From positions 1 to 11,827 of the forward strand of contig CAMPYB010000027.1 of the NCBI GenBank assembly GCA_946998115.1: 11,827 nucleotides of DNA, written 5' to 3'. This stretch comes from an uncultured Actinomyces sp. (lineage in GTDB: Bacteria > Actinomycetota > Actinomycetes > Actinomycetales > Actinomycetaceae). The position numbers and the translations under genes are program-made. Within the stretch, counting starts at the first letter, position 1; every line of letters starts with the position of its first letter. A model generated the notes under the pieces. That model had not been told where the DNA came from, made no database searches, and saw nothing but the letters and a program-made list of their open reading frames with translations. Shown in pieces: positions 1-6,427 of this stretch.

Positions 1-366
1 AAGTTTCAATAGTAAAAAGCCTAGGGCGAATCCTACAGTTAAAAGCACTCCAGCCGCTGTATTTGGACCTTGTACTTTTACTTTAGAGATTACATCCATG
101 AAATATATCATAGGAATACAAAGTAAAGCTCCACCTACAAAAATAGACACTGATAAAATTTGTGCTTTGTGATCTAACCCATAATTTAAAGATTCAAATA
201 GTACTTTAGAAACAAACACTACACCGATAATAGCTCCAGGGAAAGTAGCGTGAGTAAGTGCTTGTGTGTAAAAAACTCTACGACGTAAACAAGCTATTGC
301 GCCAACTATTCCTGATAGTGCGCCTACAAGAGTAATTTCCAAAAAAGCTGTATTTATGAATTGCAT
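1..366 (-). CDS. Second metal ABC transporter permease, ABC-3 family (partial, C-terminus outside window)
   Basis: Integral membrane subunit of an Mn/Zn/Fe-type ABC importer. The minus-strand frame is open for 122 codons from ATG at 366 to the window edge. The protein starts MQFINTAFLEITLVGALSG, followed by hydrophobic segments separated by short charged loops. The early stretch ACLRRRVFYTQALTHATFPG matches the membrane-loop pattern of TroD/MntD/ZnuB permeases, where R-x-x-x-x-x-x-AL-x-HA-x-x-PG is characteristic. The start codon overlaps the stop of the preceding permease by one base (TAATG), so translation is probably coupled and the two permeases are likely made in equal amount and form a heterodimer. 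Two permeases occur in MntABCD and TroABCD operons, whereas ZnuABC and PsaABC have one. The family call is firm; the metal is inferred. Confidence 0.9.
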   Translation of the reverse strand, partial: MQFINTAFLEITLVGALSGIVGAIACLRRRVFYTQALTHATFPGAIIGVVFVSKVLFESLNYGLDHKAQILSVSIFVGGALLCIPMIYFMDVISKVKVQGPNTAAGVLLTVGFALGFLLLKL

Positions 367-1337
367 TATACTATACCTACTTGTTTATTTTCTGCCAACT
401 CGAAAGTTTTATTTTTGTTATCAGATCTGACTTTATGTTTTTTGTTTTTTACATACCTAACTACATATGCTAATGCATACAAAAGTGTCATTGAGCAAAT
501 AACCATTGCTTGAGGTGAAAGTTCGGCATAGTCACTAAATAATACTACTGCCATTAAGCCTAAATATCCGCTGAAAATTGCCACAAATATTGAAACAGGT
601 ATCATTGTGGAAATTTTATTGCACACAAGTTTAGCTGTTGCAGGAGGTATTATTACATATCCTATTGCTAAGAGTGTTCCTACAGCAGTTGAAGCTGCAA
701 CTATAGCAAAAGTTAAGCTGATATTTAGTAGTAAATCTGATATAAAAATACGATATCCGCAACTTTGATATGTGACAGGATCAAAAGCTCTGAATACTAA
801 TTCTTTCCACATAAAAGCAACTAATAGGATGCTTAATGCGCATACAATAAAAGTTTGTGTTGCTAAGGGTGATGTTACTGCAAGCAATCTTCCGAATAAT
901 AATGCTTCGAGCTGACCTGACATATCTTTTACATATGTGACTATTACGATACCTATGCCGAAGAATGCTGTTAAAGTTAAAGCTATTAATGCTTCGCTAG
1001 TTGATTCGTGTTTCGTTGATGTTGTGAAAACAAAAGCAGCTATTATGCCTATGAAAATTGCTCCTGGGACTATTCCAGTGACACCGTTAAATAGTACAAA
1101 GCCTAGTATTATACCTGGAAATATTGAGTGAATTATGCCTTCTGAAATAAATTCTAGTTTTCTAAGGTTCACTAGGACGCCTAAGACGCCTGACACTATA
1201 CCTAAAATTAGTATAGTGAAGAAAGGTCTGAATATGAATTCATCGTGTGTTAAAGGTTCCAAAAAGAATATGTGAGAAGCTACAGTCCGCAAAGCATCCA
1301 TGAAAACATCAAAATAACTACTTAGAGTATTTAACAT
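366..1337 (-). CDS. Metal ABC transporter permease, ABC-3 family (TroC/MntC-like)
   Basis: Membrane channel subunit of the divalent-metal importer, 323 residues, a little longer than the usual 280-300. About eight hydrophobic segments are visible. The N-terminal loop holds VNLRKLEFISEGIIHSIFPG, the ABC-3 signature equivalent to the one in the next permease. The central stretch ELVFRAFDPVTYQSCGY (about residues 178-195) is the cytoplasmic coupling region that contacts the ATPase in this family. The late segment AVGTLLAIGYVIIPPATAKL (about 217-236) is the conserved helix with the double proline. The extra length is a polar lysine/asparagine-rich tail after about residue 293. The gene overlaps the 3' end of the ATPase gene by 7 bases and its stop overlaps the next permease start, so all three cistrons are translationally coupled. 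Confidence 0.95.
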   Translation of the reverse strand: MLNTLSSYFDVFMDALRTVASHIFFLEPLTHDEFIFRPFFTILILGIVSGVLGVLVNLRKLEFISEGIIHSIFPGIILGFVLFNGVTGIVPGAIFIGIIAAFVFTTSTKHESTSEALIALTLTAFFGIGIVIVTYVKDMSGQLEALLFGRLLAVTSPLATQTFIVCALSILLVAFMWKELVFRAFDPVTYQSCGYRIFISDLLLNISLTFAIVAASTAVGTLLAIGYVIIPPATAKLVCNKISTMIPVSIFVAIFSGYLGLMAVVLFSDYAELSPQAMVICSMTLLYALAYVVRYVKNKKHKVRSDNKNKTFELAENKQVGIV

Positions 1338-2185
1338 TTTGTTACTCCTGTTGAATTTGTAGTGTTTTTAGATTTTGAATTCATTTCATCTGTATCTTTT
1401 TTTGTATCAGATAATCCAAAAGATATATTATTTCCCAAATTCATTTCTTCATATTCATGTGTGTTTGCTCCATATGCGCGTGCAATATTTTCACCTGTTA
1501 GCGTGTCTTTTATGTCTCCGAAAGCTATTTGATGATTTTTTACGATTAAAACTTTTTCGCAAACTGCGTATGCTAAGTCTAAATCGTGTGTTGATACTAT
1601 TATGCTTATTTTTTCTTTTTTGAGGCTATCTATAATATCTAGTAATGCTTTGCGATTAGGCTGATCAAGACCATTAAAAGGTTCATCTAAAAGTAAGATT
1701 TTAGGTTTTGATATAAAAGCGCGTGCAACTAAGATACGTTGTTGTTGTCCACCAGATAATGTGCCGAATTTTTTATTCATTTTATCCAACATGTCAACTT
1801 TTTTCAGTGCCTCAATTACAGCTTTTTTATGTTTAGCTTTAGGTAAGCGGAACCATCCTATGCGAGGGTATAGTCCCATCATTACAACTTGTTTGACTGT
1901 TATCGGGAATGCTGGATCTAAATCTGCTACTTGTGGAACATATCCTATATTATGTTTGTAATCTTGTGGGTTAGTTGAATTTAAGACGGTCAATTTTCCA
2001 CTGGTTACTTTACAAAGACGTAATATGGAACGTAACAATGTTGTTTTACCTGAACCATTTGGTCCTATGAGCGCTAGGGCGTTACCTTGTGCTAAGGTTC
2101 CATTTATGCCTGTGAGCACATTTTCACCACCGTAAGATAGTGATAGGTTTTCAAATTTGCAAGCATATTCCATTTTATGTTCCAT
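1331..2185 (-). CDS. Metal ABC transporter ATP-binding protein (TroB/MntB/ZnuC-like)
   Basis: Cytoplasmic ATPase that powers the metal importer, 284 residues. All nucleotide-binding motifs are intact: Walker A GPNGSGKT (41-48), Q-loop Gln85, signature LSGGQ (143-147), Walker B ILLLDE (163-168) and the switch histidine in STHD (His200). The stretch GYVPQ followed by a D-x-D-x-x-FP-x-T-V motif (81-97) is typical of the Mn/Zn subgroup. The last 35 or so residues are a polar, low-complexity Ser/Asn/Lys/Thr tail not needed for the fold. The first ATG is chosen because AGGA lies 7 bases upstream; a second ATG four codons on has no better ribosome site. It lies 40 bases after the lipoprotein gene and overlaps the permease by 7 bases. 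Confidence 0.96.
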   Translation of the reverse strand: MEHKMEYACKFENLSLSYGGENVLTGINGTLAQGNALALIGPNGSGKTTLLRSILRLCKVTSGKLTVLNSTNPQDYKHNIGYVPQVADLDPAFPITVKQVVMMGLYPRIGWFRLPKAKHKKAVIEALKKVDMLDKMNKKFGTLSGGQQQRILVARAFISKPKILLLDEPFNGLDQPNRKALLDIIDSLKKEKISIIVSTHDLDLAYAVCEKVLIVKNHQIAFGDIKDTLTGENIARAYGANTHEYEEMNLGNNISFGLSDTKKDTDEMNSKSKNTTNSTGVTKC

Positions 2186-2202
2186 ATTTACGTCCTGTTC
2201 TA

Positions 2203-2224
2203 TTTCTTATTTGGAGGTAAGAAA
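2203..2224 (-). promoter_or_regulatory. Intercistronic hairpin between lipoprotein and ATPase genes
   Basis: A perfect 7-bp inverted repeat (TTTCTTA/TAAGAAA) with an 8-base loop reads CCUCCAAA in the transcript. It begins immediately after the lipoprotein stop and occupies most of the 40-base gap. Hairpins here in ABC operons often protect the upstream mRNA so that the binding protein is made in excess, or act as weak attenuators. With only one G-C pair the stem is weak, and there is no long U-run, so full termination is unlikely. The role is inferred. Confidence 0.4.
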
Positions 2225-2225
2225 A

Positions 2226-3221
2226 TTACTTTATTTTACTGAATTCTTTTAGATCATCAGGAAGAGGTGCTACTTTTCCACCAGTGTTCAATACGAATGA
2301 GCGAACATTGTGAATTATTGAACCGATGTATGTTTCACCATTGCTTCCTTTAGGTCCTAGAGAATCACCATATAGAGCGTCATCTTCTTTAGCTACTTTG
2401 ACATTAGCTTCTTTAGCAAGTGTTTTAACATTCTTATCTGAATTTGAGTTTTCAGCGAATATTACTTTAGCTTTTGATTCTTTGATCTTATCGACAGTTT
2501 CTTGCAAATGTTGTGCTGTTGCTTCACCTAGATCAGAGAAATCAGGGATAGCTGCGCCTAGGAATTTAATTCCATATCTTTGTGAGAAATAACCAAATGC
2601 ATCATGACTTGTAAATAGTATTCTTTCATCTGCAGGAATGGAATCGATTGACTTTTCTGCCCATTTATCTAGGCTTGCGATTTGCTTAGCGTATCCTTCG
2701 CCATTCTTTTCGTAATCTTTAGCGTTAGTTTTATCTGCTTCTGCAAGAGTCTTTGTAATATTTTCTACCTGTATTTTAGCGTTTACTGGGGAAGTCCAAA
2801 CGTGTGGGTCGAATTTAAACTCAGGTGGTTGACCATTTTCACCTTTGAACTGCCACTTATTTGTCTTTACGCCTTTAGATGTGACAATAGTTTTTCCTTT
2901 GAAGCCTGAAGCTTTAATAGCTTGCGTTAGGAAGCGTTCTAGATCCACTCCGTTTACTAGAAGCAAATCAGCTTCTGATAAAGCTTTCATTTGTTCATTT
3001 GTAGGCTCTAGTTCGTGTGCTGAAGCGTTAGGTGCTAGTAGGCATGTTAGTTTTACTTTGTCTTTAGCGATTTGTTTTGTGTAGTCGCAAATTTGTGTTG
3101 TTGTAGCAACTACTTTTAGACTTTTTGAATCTGCTTGTTTGGCTGTTCCAGATGTACAACCTGCAAGACCTAATGCAAGTACTACTGCACTGGTAATTGC
3201 CAATTTTTTCATTCTTGACAT
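2226..3221 (-). CDS. Metal-binding lipoprotein of ABC importer (cluster A-I solute-binding protein; Mn or Zn)
   Basis: Surface-anchored metal-capture subunit, 331 residues. A lipoprotein signal peptide is clear: MSRMKK, a hydrophobic core, then lipobox LAGC with the lipidated Cys22. By comparison with TroA, PsaA and ZnuA the metal site should be His69 (SAHELEPT), His140 (DPHVW), His206 (TSHDAFGYF) and Asp286 (YGDSLG). Three His plus one Asp is the TroA-like set; PsaA has Glu at the third position. There is no His-rich loop between the first two ligands, unlike many zinc-specific ZnuA proteins. Cys46 and Cys60 could form a disulfide. The first ATG is chosen because AGGAAG lies about 4 bases upstream; the ATG three codons later would be too far. 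It is the first gene of the operon, behind DtxR-type boxes. Metal preference cannot be settled from sequence: manganese is favoured, zinc possible. Confidence 0.93.
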   Translation of the reverse strand: MSRMKKLAITSAVVLALGLAGCTSGTAKQADSKSLKVVATTTQICDYTKQIAKDKVKLTCLLAPNASAHELEPTNEQMKALSEADLLLVNGVDLERFLTQAIKASGFKGKTIVTSKGVKTNKWQFKGENGQPPEFKFDPHVWTSPVNAKIQVENITKTLAEADKTNAKDYEKNGEGYAKQIASLDKWAEKSIDSIPADERILFTSHDAFGYFSQRYGIKFLGAAIPDFSDLGEATAQHLQETVDKIKESKAKVIFAENSNSDKNVKTLAKEANVKVAKEDDALYGDSLGPKGSNGETYIGSIIHNVRSFVLNTGGKVAPLPDDLKEFSKIK

Positions 3222-3250
3222 AGTCTTCCTTTACATCATGTGAAATAAAA

Positions 3251-3265
3251 ACCTATTATTTAGGT
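3251..3265. repeat. Small inverted repeat ACCTA-N5-TAGGT in the metal-operon leader
   Basis: ACCTATTATTTAGGT is a perfect 5-bp inverted repeat with a 5-base spacer, about 30 bases before the lipoprotein start. Its arms share the TAGGT/ACCTA core of the two DtxR-like boxes farther upstream, so it may be a third, degenerate repressor contact. It is short in an AT-rich region and could be chance. Confidence 0.3.
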
Positions 3266-3276
3266 GACATGAAAAT

Positions 3277-3296
3277 AAGTATAAGGGTAACCTAAA
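3277..3296 (-). promoter_or_regulatory. Candidate metal-operon promoter -10 overlapped by a degenerate DtxR-type half box
   Basis: Read on the minus strand this is TTTAGGTTACCCTTATACTT. The first part, TTAGGTTA, matches the left half of the DtxR/IdeR consensus exactly, followed by CCT after one mismatch; the right half is poor. The end holds TATACT, a plausible -10 (3283-3278), about 57 bases before the start codon. The -35 about 17-18 bases upstream is weak (TTCTTA). A repressor bound here would cover the -10 and spacer, a classic position for metal-dependent repression. Confidence 0.5.
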
Positions 3297-3397
3297 TATT
3301 TAAGAAAGTTTTTATTCCTTAAATTTAAACTTTTTTTTATACTGTTTAGAAAACATTGAATTTTCAACGTTTGTGAAAACAACTATAAAAATAAAAG

Positions 3398-3416
3398 TTA
3401 GGTAAGCCTAACCTTT
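3398..3416. promoter_or_regulatory. Near-consensus DtxR/IdeR/MntR-type operator
   Basis: TTAGGTAAGCCTAACCTTT compared with the DtxR consensus TTAGGTTAGCCTAACCTAA as I remember it differs at only three of 19 positions. It is also a clean inverted repeat (GTTAGG-CTTA-CCTAAC on the minus strand). It lies 177 bases upstream of the lipoprotein start. On the minus strand a TATAGT (-10-like) follows about 18 bases after the TTAGGC part, so the box may cover the -35 of a distal promoter of the metal operon. DtxR-family repressors bind such sites with Fe2+ or Mn2+ in actinobacteria. The match is seen; regulator and metal are inferred. Confidence 0.75.
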
Positions 3417-3527
3417 TATGCAAATATATATTATATTGCCATTGGAAAAATTAAGCCATATTTTTTATTAAAAATGATTTATATTATCAATAAGAATTTA
3501 TTAGTAAAGATGTTTAAATAAAATAAT

Positions 3528-3567
3528 AGATCTATCCCATAGAATGAAATTTCTATGAGATAGATCT
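3528..3567 (-). terminator. Rho-independent terminator of deoD
   Basis: A long inverted repeat begins 15 bases after the deoD stop: 17 stem positions with one C/A mismatch (AGATCTATC C CATAGAA against TTCTATG A GATAGATCT) and a 6-base loop. On the minus strand it is followed by ATTATTTTATTT, a moderately U-rich tail. It separates deoD from the metal operon lying in the same direction. Confidence 0.8.
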
Positions 3568-3582
3568 TTGTGTGAATCAGTA

Positions 3583-4293
3583 TTATATAGAAGCAGCTAA
3601 AGCTAACTCCAAAGCAGTATTAAAGTTTTCTTCACGTTGTTTAAAATCCATATCATTTTCAGGATGCAATAAGTGATCCGATATAGTAAGCACTGTCAAT
3701 GCTTGTTTGTCATATTTTGCTGCAAGCGCGTATAAAATAGCAGTTTCCATTTCTACGCCTAAAACTCCAAAATCTACCAGTGTATCTAGTAAATTAGGGC
3801 TTGCGAAATAAAAATTATCTTTAGATATAACAGTGCCAGTGTGGACTTTTACATTTTTCATTTCTAAAGCTTTTTGGTAGGCTTTTATAGTCAATGGCAA
3901 TGATGCAACTGCGCTGTAATGAAAATTTGGAGTTTGAAGTGCAATCATGTTAGATTCAGTATGTGCTCCTGTTGCTATAATTGCTTCTCCAACTTTTACA
4001 TGCTTGCTTATGCCACCACAAGTTCCAATTCTTATTATATTTTCAACATTGTATTGAGTGAAAAGTTCGGTTGCGTAAATTCCCATAGAAGGCTGTCCCA
4101 TTCCAGAGCCCATTACTGAAAGTTTTTTGCCTTTATAAGTGCCTGTATAGCCGAGCATACCTCTAACATTTGTAACTAATTCTGCGTCTTGCATAATGTT
4201 TTCAGCTATTCTTTTTGCTCTCAACGGGTCGCCTGGCATTAATACTGTTTTAGCGAAAGCATTTTCAGGTGCATTTATGTGTGGTGTAGTCAT
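3583..4293 (-). CDS. deoD: Purine nucleoside phosphorylase, DeoD type
   Basis: Cytosolic enzyme that splits purine (deoxy)ribonucleosides with phosphate into free base and (deoxy)ribose-1-phosphate; purine salvage. At 236 residues it has the usual length of the hexameric bacterial DeoD family. Visible active-site elements are His5 (TTPHINA), MPGDPLRAKRIA with Arg25, Arg44 in NVRGMLGYTG, Arg88 in RIGTCGG (88-94), GVEMET (179-184, ribose-binding Met/Glu) and the catalytic Asp206 in SDH. The start is supported by AAAGGA 5 bases upstream and by the N-terminus TPHINA, which is conserved in the family. It stands alone between its own terminator and a divergent transporter pair. Uridine phosphorylase is the nearest alternative, but SDH and MLGYTG favour DeoD. 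Confidence 0.96.
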   Translation of the reverse strand: MTTPHINAPENAFAKTVLMPGDPLRAKRIAENIMQDAELVTNVRGMLGYTGTYKGKKLSVMGSGMGQPSMGIYATELFTQYNVENIIRIGTCGGISKHVKVGEAIIATGAHTESNMIALQTPNFHYSAVASLPLTIKAYQKALEMKNVKVHTGTVISKDNFYFASPNLLDTLVDFGVLGVEMETAILYALAAKYDKQALTVLTISDHLLHPENDMDFKQREENFNTALELALAASI

Positions 4294-4363
4294 AACGTTC
4301 CTTTGTTTAAGTCTTTAAATAAAAGTTTTGATACACATATATAAATAATATCGAAAATGTGAG

Positions 4364-4409
4364 TAATTTCAGAAAAATTTGAAATTATTATTTAAATATT
4401 ATATTTAAA
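4364..4409. repeat. Two AT-rich inverted repeats between deoD and metP
   Basis: TAATTTC (4364-4370) and GAAATTA (4381-4387) form a 7-bp inverted repeat with a 10-base spacer. TTTAAATA-TTA-TATTTAAA (4391-4409) is a perfect 8+3+8 palindrome. Both lie in the 251-base divergent region, and the second contains TATAAT on the minus strand (4403-4398), a possible deoD -10. They could be operators, but the region is so AT-rich that chance palindromes are likely. Confidence 0.3.
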
Positions 4410-4468
4410 GATATAGAATTTTTACATTCTTTCAAAAATAATTAATAAATTAGGTTTTCCTTATTCAC

Positions 4469-4497
4469 TCTTTAGTAAAATTAGTGTAAAGTATAAT
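4469..4497 (+). promoter_or_regulatory. metP: Candidate metP promoter
   Basis: A perfect -10 TATAAT sits at 4492-4497, 47 bases before the metP start, with a poor -35 (TCTTTA, 4469-4474) at 17-base spacing. It is the only consensus-like -10 close to the gene on this strand. Confidence 0.5.
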
Positions 4498-4544
4498 GAA
4501 CTTTAAAGTTAAATTAAAAAAAGTATCAAGATAAAGGAAAAGCT

Positions 4545-6080
4545 ATGAGTGATATCCAAGCGGGAGGTAAACCTAAAGACCGTGAACAATGGTCTGGCCA
4601 ATTAGGTTTCTTAATGGCAGCTATAGGCTCAGCTATTGGCTTGGGAAACATTTGGAGATTCCCAGCAGTAGCTTATGAAAATGGAGGCGGGGCATTTTTG
4701 GTGCCGTATTTAGTGGCACTCCTTACAGCTGGTATTCCTGCCGTATTGTTGGATTACGCTATAGGCCATAAATATCGTGGTAGCGCACCTTTGAGCTTTA
4801 GAAGAATGCATCCTAAAGCTGAAGTTATAGGCTGGTGGCAAGTATTAATTAGCTTTATAATCATGGTCTACTATGCAGTAATTATCGCATGGGCAGGTCA
4901 ATATATGTTTTATTCCTTCGATATGGCATGGGGTAGCGATAGTGCTAAATTCTTTAATGAATCTTTCTTACAGCTAGGTAAAGCTGGCACTGTATCCTTC
5001 ACTCCAGTTGTTGGAATTTTTCTATCTCTATTAATAGTATGGGTAATAGTATTAGTAATTATCGCAGGTGGTATACAAAAAGGTCTAGAACGTGCGAATA
5101 AATTTTTCTTACCTCTTCTAGTCATTCTATTTGTTGCAATGGTTATCCGTTCAGTTACTTTACCTGGAGCTTTTGACGGTTTGAACGTATTTTTTGAACC
5201 TAATTGGAGCAAACTATTAGATGGTAAAGTCTGGATTGCTGCATATACTCAAATATTCTATTCTCTATCGGTTTGCTTCGGTATTATGGTTACATATTCT
5301 TCATATTTGGGACGTAAATCGAATTTAACAGGTTCAGGATGTGTAGCAGCTTTCGCTAATTCATCATTCGAGATACTAGCAGGTATCGGGGTGTTTGCAA
5401 CTTTAGGATTTATGGCAACATCTCAAGGAGTAAGTATTAGTAAGCTACAAGGTATTTCAGGTATCGGCTTATCGTTTGTGACTTTCCCACAGATTATTTC
5501 ACAAATGCCAGGAGGGGTCATATTTGGTGTTATATTCTTCGCTTCTCTAGTTCTTGCAGGTATTACTTCTCTAATATCTCTTGTACAAGTTGTTGCGTCA
5601 GCATTCCAAGATAAGTTCAATTGGACGCCTCGTCGTTCAGCATTGATTTTAGGAACTATAGCAATGATTGTATCTCTAATGCTATTTTCAACACACACAG
5701 GAATGTTCACATTAGATGTTATCGATTCATATATCAATGAACTAGGTGTTGTATCAAGTGCAATCTTATCATGTGTATTTGTCGCTGTATGTGTAACTAA
5801 ACTTCCAGTGTTACGTGCACACTTAAATTCTGTATCGTCAATACATGTAGGAAAATGGTGGGAATTAACAATTGGATTTTTACTACCAGCAATTCTTTCT
5901 TCCATGTTTGTTACAGCATTAGCTAGATATCTATATTCAGGATATGGTGATTATCCATCATGGTACACAACAGTATTTGGTTGGGGTCCAATTATAATCG
6001 GTATTTTATTGTCCTTTGTATTCTCTTTCCTTCCTTGGAGAAAAAATAAAGAACAGATAGAATTCTTAGAAGAAAAGTAG
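4545..6080 (+). CDS. metP: Sodium-dependent neutral amino acid transporter, NSS/SNF family; probable methionine/alanine importer large subunit MetP
   Basis: Integral membrane Na+-coupled symporter, 511 residues, about the length of LeuT. After a short polar N-terminus, the first membrane segment carries the unwound substrate/sodium-binding signature GSAIGLGNIWRFP (28-40), then YENGGGAFLVPY (44-55). About 11-12 hydrophobic segments follow, with a charged C-terminus. Alone this would be just an NSS transporter, but a 49-residue single-span protein begins 10 bases downstream. That pairing is what defines the MetP-MetS methionine and alanine importer of Corynebacterium glutamicum and many other bacteria. 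The start is supported by AAAGGAAAA just upstream of ATG. The substrate is inferred from the pairing; another neutral amino acid is possible. Confidence 0.88.
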   Translation: MSDIQAGGKPKDREQWSGQLGFLMAAIGSAIGLGNIWRFPAVAYENGGGAFLVPYLVALLTAGIPAVLLDYAIGHKYRGSAPLSFRRMHPKAEVIGWWQVLISFIIMVYYAVIIAWAGQYMFYSFDMAWGSDSAKFFNESFLQLGKAGTVSFTPVVGIFLSLLIVWVIVLVIIAGGIQKGLERANKFFLPLLVILFVAMVIRSVTLPGAFDGLNVFFEPNWSKLLDGKVWIAAYTQIFYSLSVCFGIMVTYSSYLGRKSNLTGSGCVAAFANSSFEILAGIGVFATLGFMATSQGVSISKLQGISGIGLSFVTFPQIISQMPGGVIFGVIFFASLVLAGITSLISLVQVVASAFQDKFNWTPRRSALILGTIAMIVSLMLFSTHTGMFTLDVIDSYINELGVVSSAILSCVFVAVCVTKLPVLRAHLNSVSSIHVGKWWELTIGFLLPAILSSMFVTALARYLYSGYGDYPSWYTTVFGWGPIIIGILLSFVFSFLPWRKNKEQIEFLEEK

Positions 6081-6090
6081 GTGTAGGGAA

Positions 6091-6240
6091 ATGAGTATAT
6101 CTGCAATAATAATGTTGCTATTTTCTTGTGTGCTTGTATGGGGAGGTTTCGTAGGATCTCTTATTCTCATGAACAAAAAGAAATGTCCATGGGAACTTGA
6201 AGAACAAGAGCATACTATGTCAGAGCAAAAATCTAAATAA
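6091..6240 (+). CDS. metS: Small subunit of methionine/alanine importer (MetS-like, 49 residues)
   Basis: A short protein: MSISAIIMLLFSCVLVWGGF begins a single hydrophobic span of about 25 residues, then comes a basic NKKKCPWELEE stretch and a polar acidic tail. This architecture (tiny, one membrane helix with a W-GG motif, then Lys-rich residues) matches the MetS small-subunit family that always travels with MetP-type NSS transporters. In C. glutamicum MetS is required for MetP to work. The gene starts 10 bases after the metP stop, with AGGTG overlapping that stop codon and GGG nearer, and ends 13 bases before the terminator stem, so the two form one operon. It is easily missed because of its size. 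Confidence 0.85.
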   Translation: MSISAIIMLLFSCVLVWGGFVGSLILMNKKKCPWELEEQEHTMSEQKSK

Positions 6241-6252
6241 AAAGATAAGATT

Positions 6253-6290
6253 TTAGGGTACAGATATTTAAATCTGTACCCTAATTTTTA
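6253..6290 (+). terminator. Rho-independent terminator of metP-metS
   Basis: A perfect 13-bp stem (TTAGGGTACAGAT at 6253-6265 with ATCTGTACCCTAA at 6272-6284) has a 6-base loop and is followed by TTTTTA. It begins 13 bases after the metS stop. On the minus strand no long U-run is needed, since no minus gene ends here. Confidence 0.9.
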
Positions 6291-6310
6291 TTTGAATAAG
6301 TATCTTAGAA

Positions 6311-6339
6311 TATGCATTGTGTGTATAGTGTTTTATAAT
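6311..6339 (+). promoter_or_regulatory. Candidate promoter of the DUF6912-like gene
   Basis: TATAAT at 6334-6339 has a weak -35 (TATGCA, 6311-6316) at 17-base spacing. It lies between the preceding terminator and the gene, so it would give about an 80-base leader. Confidence 0.4.
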
Positions 6340-6409
6340 TTGTTTTTAGTTTTAAAATGTTTTAGCGCTGAAACATATTATTCAAACTAGAAAAAGATTA
6401 GTGGAATAT

Positions 6410-6427
6410 GAGGGGATGAAATTTTTG
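6410..6427 (+). promoter_or_regulatory. Ribosome binding site that favours a TTG start
   Basis: GAGGGG at 6410-6415 touches the ATG at 6416, so it cannot serve that codon. It is 9 bases before TTG at 6425-6427, a good spacing. The GTG at 6401 has only an A-rich stretch upstream. Starting at TTG gives MRAYIP, as expected for the family. Confidence 0.6.

Noticed and set aside
3222..3582. Manganese (yybP-ykoY) or other metal riboswitch ahead of the metal operon
   Set aside because: No conserved riboswitch core or extended paired structure is visible; DtxR-type DNA sites explain the region better.
5423..5905. Long minus-strand open frame inside metP
   Set aside because: It is antisense to a complete, well-conserved transporter and its protein shows no family features; it is a shadow frame.
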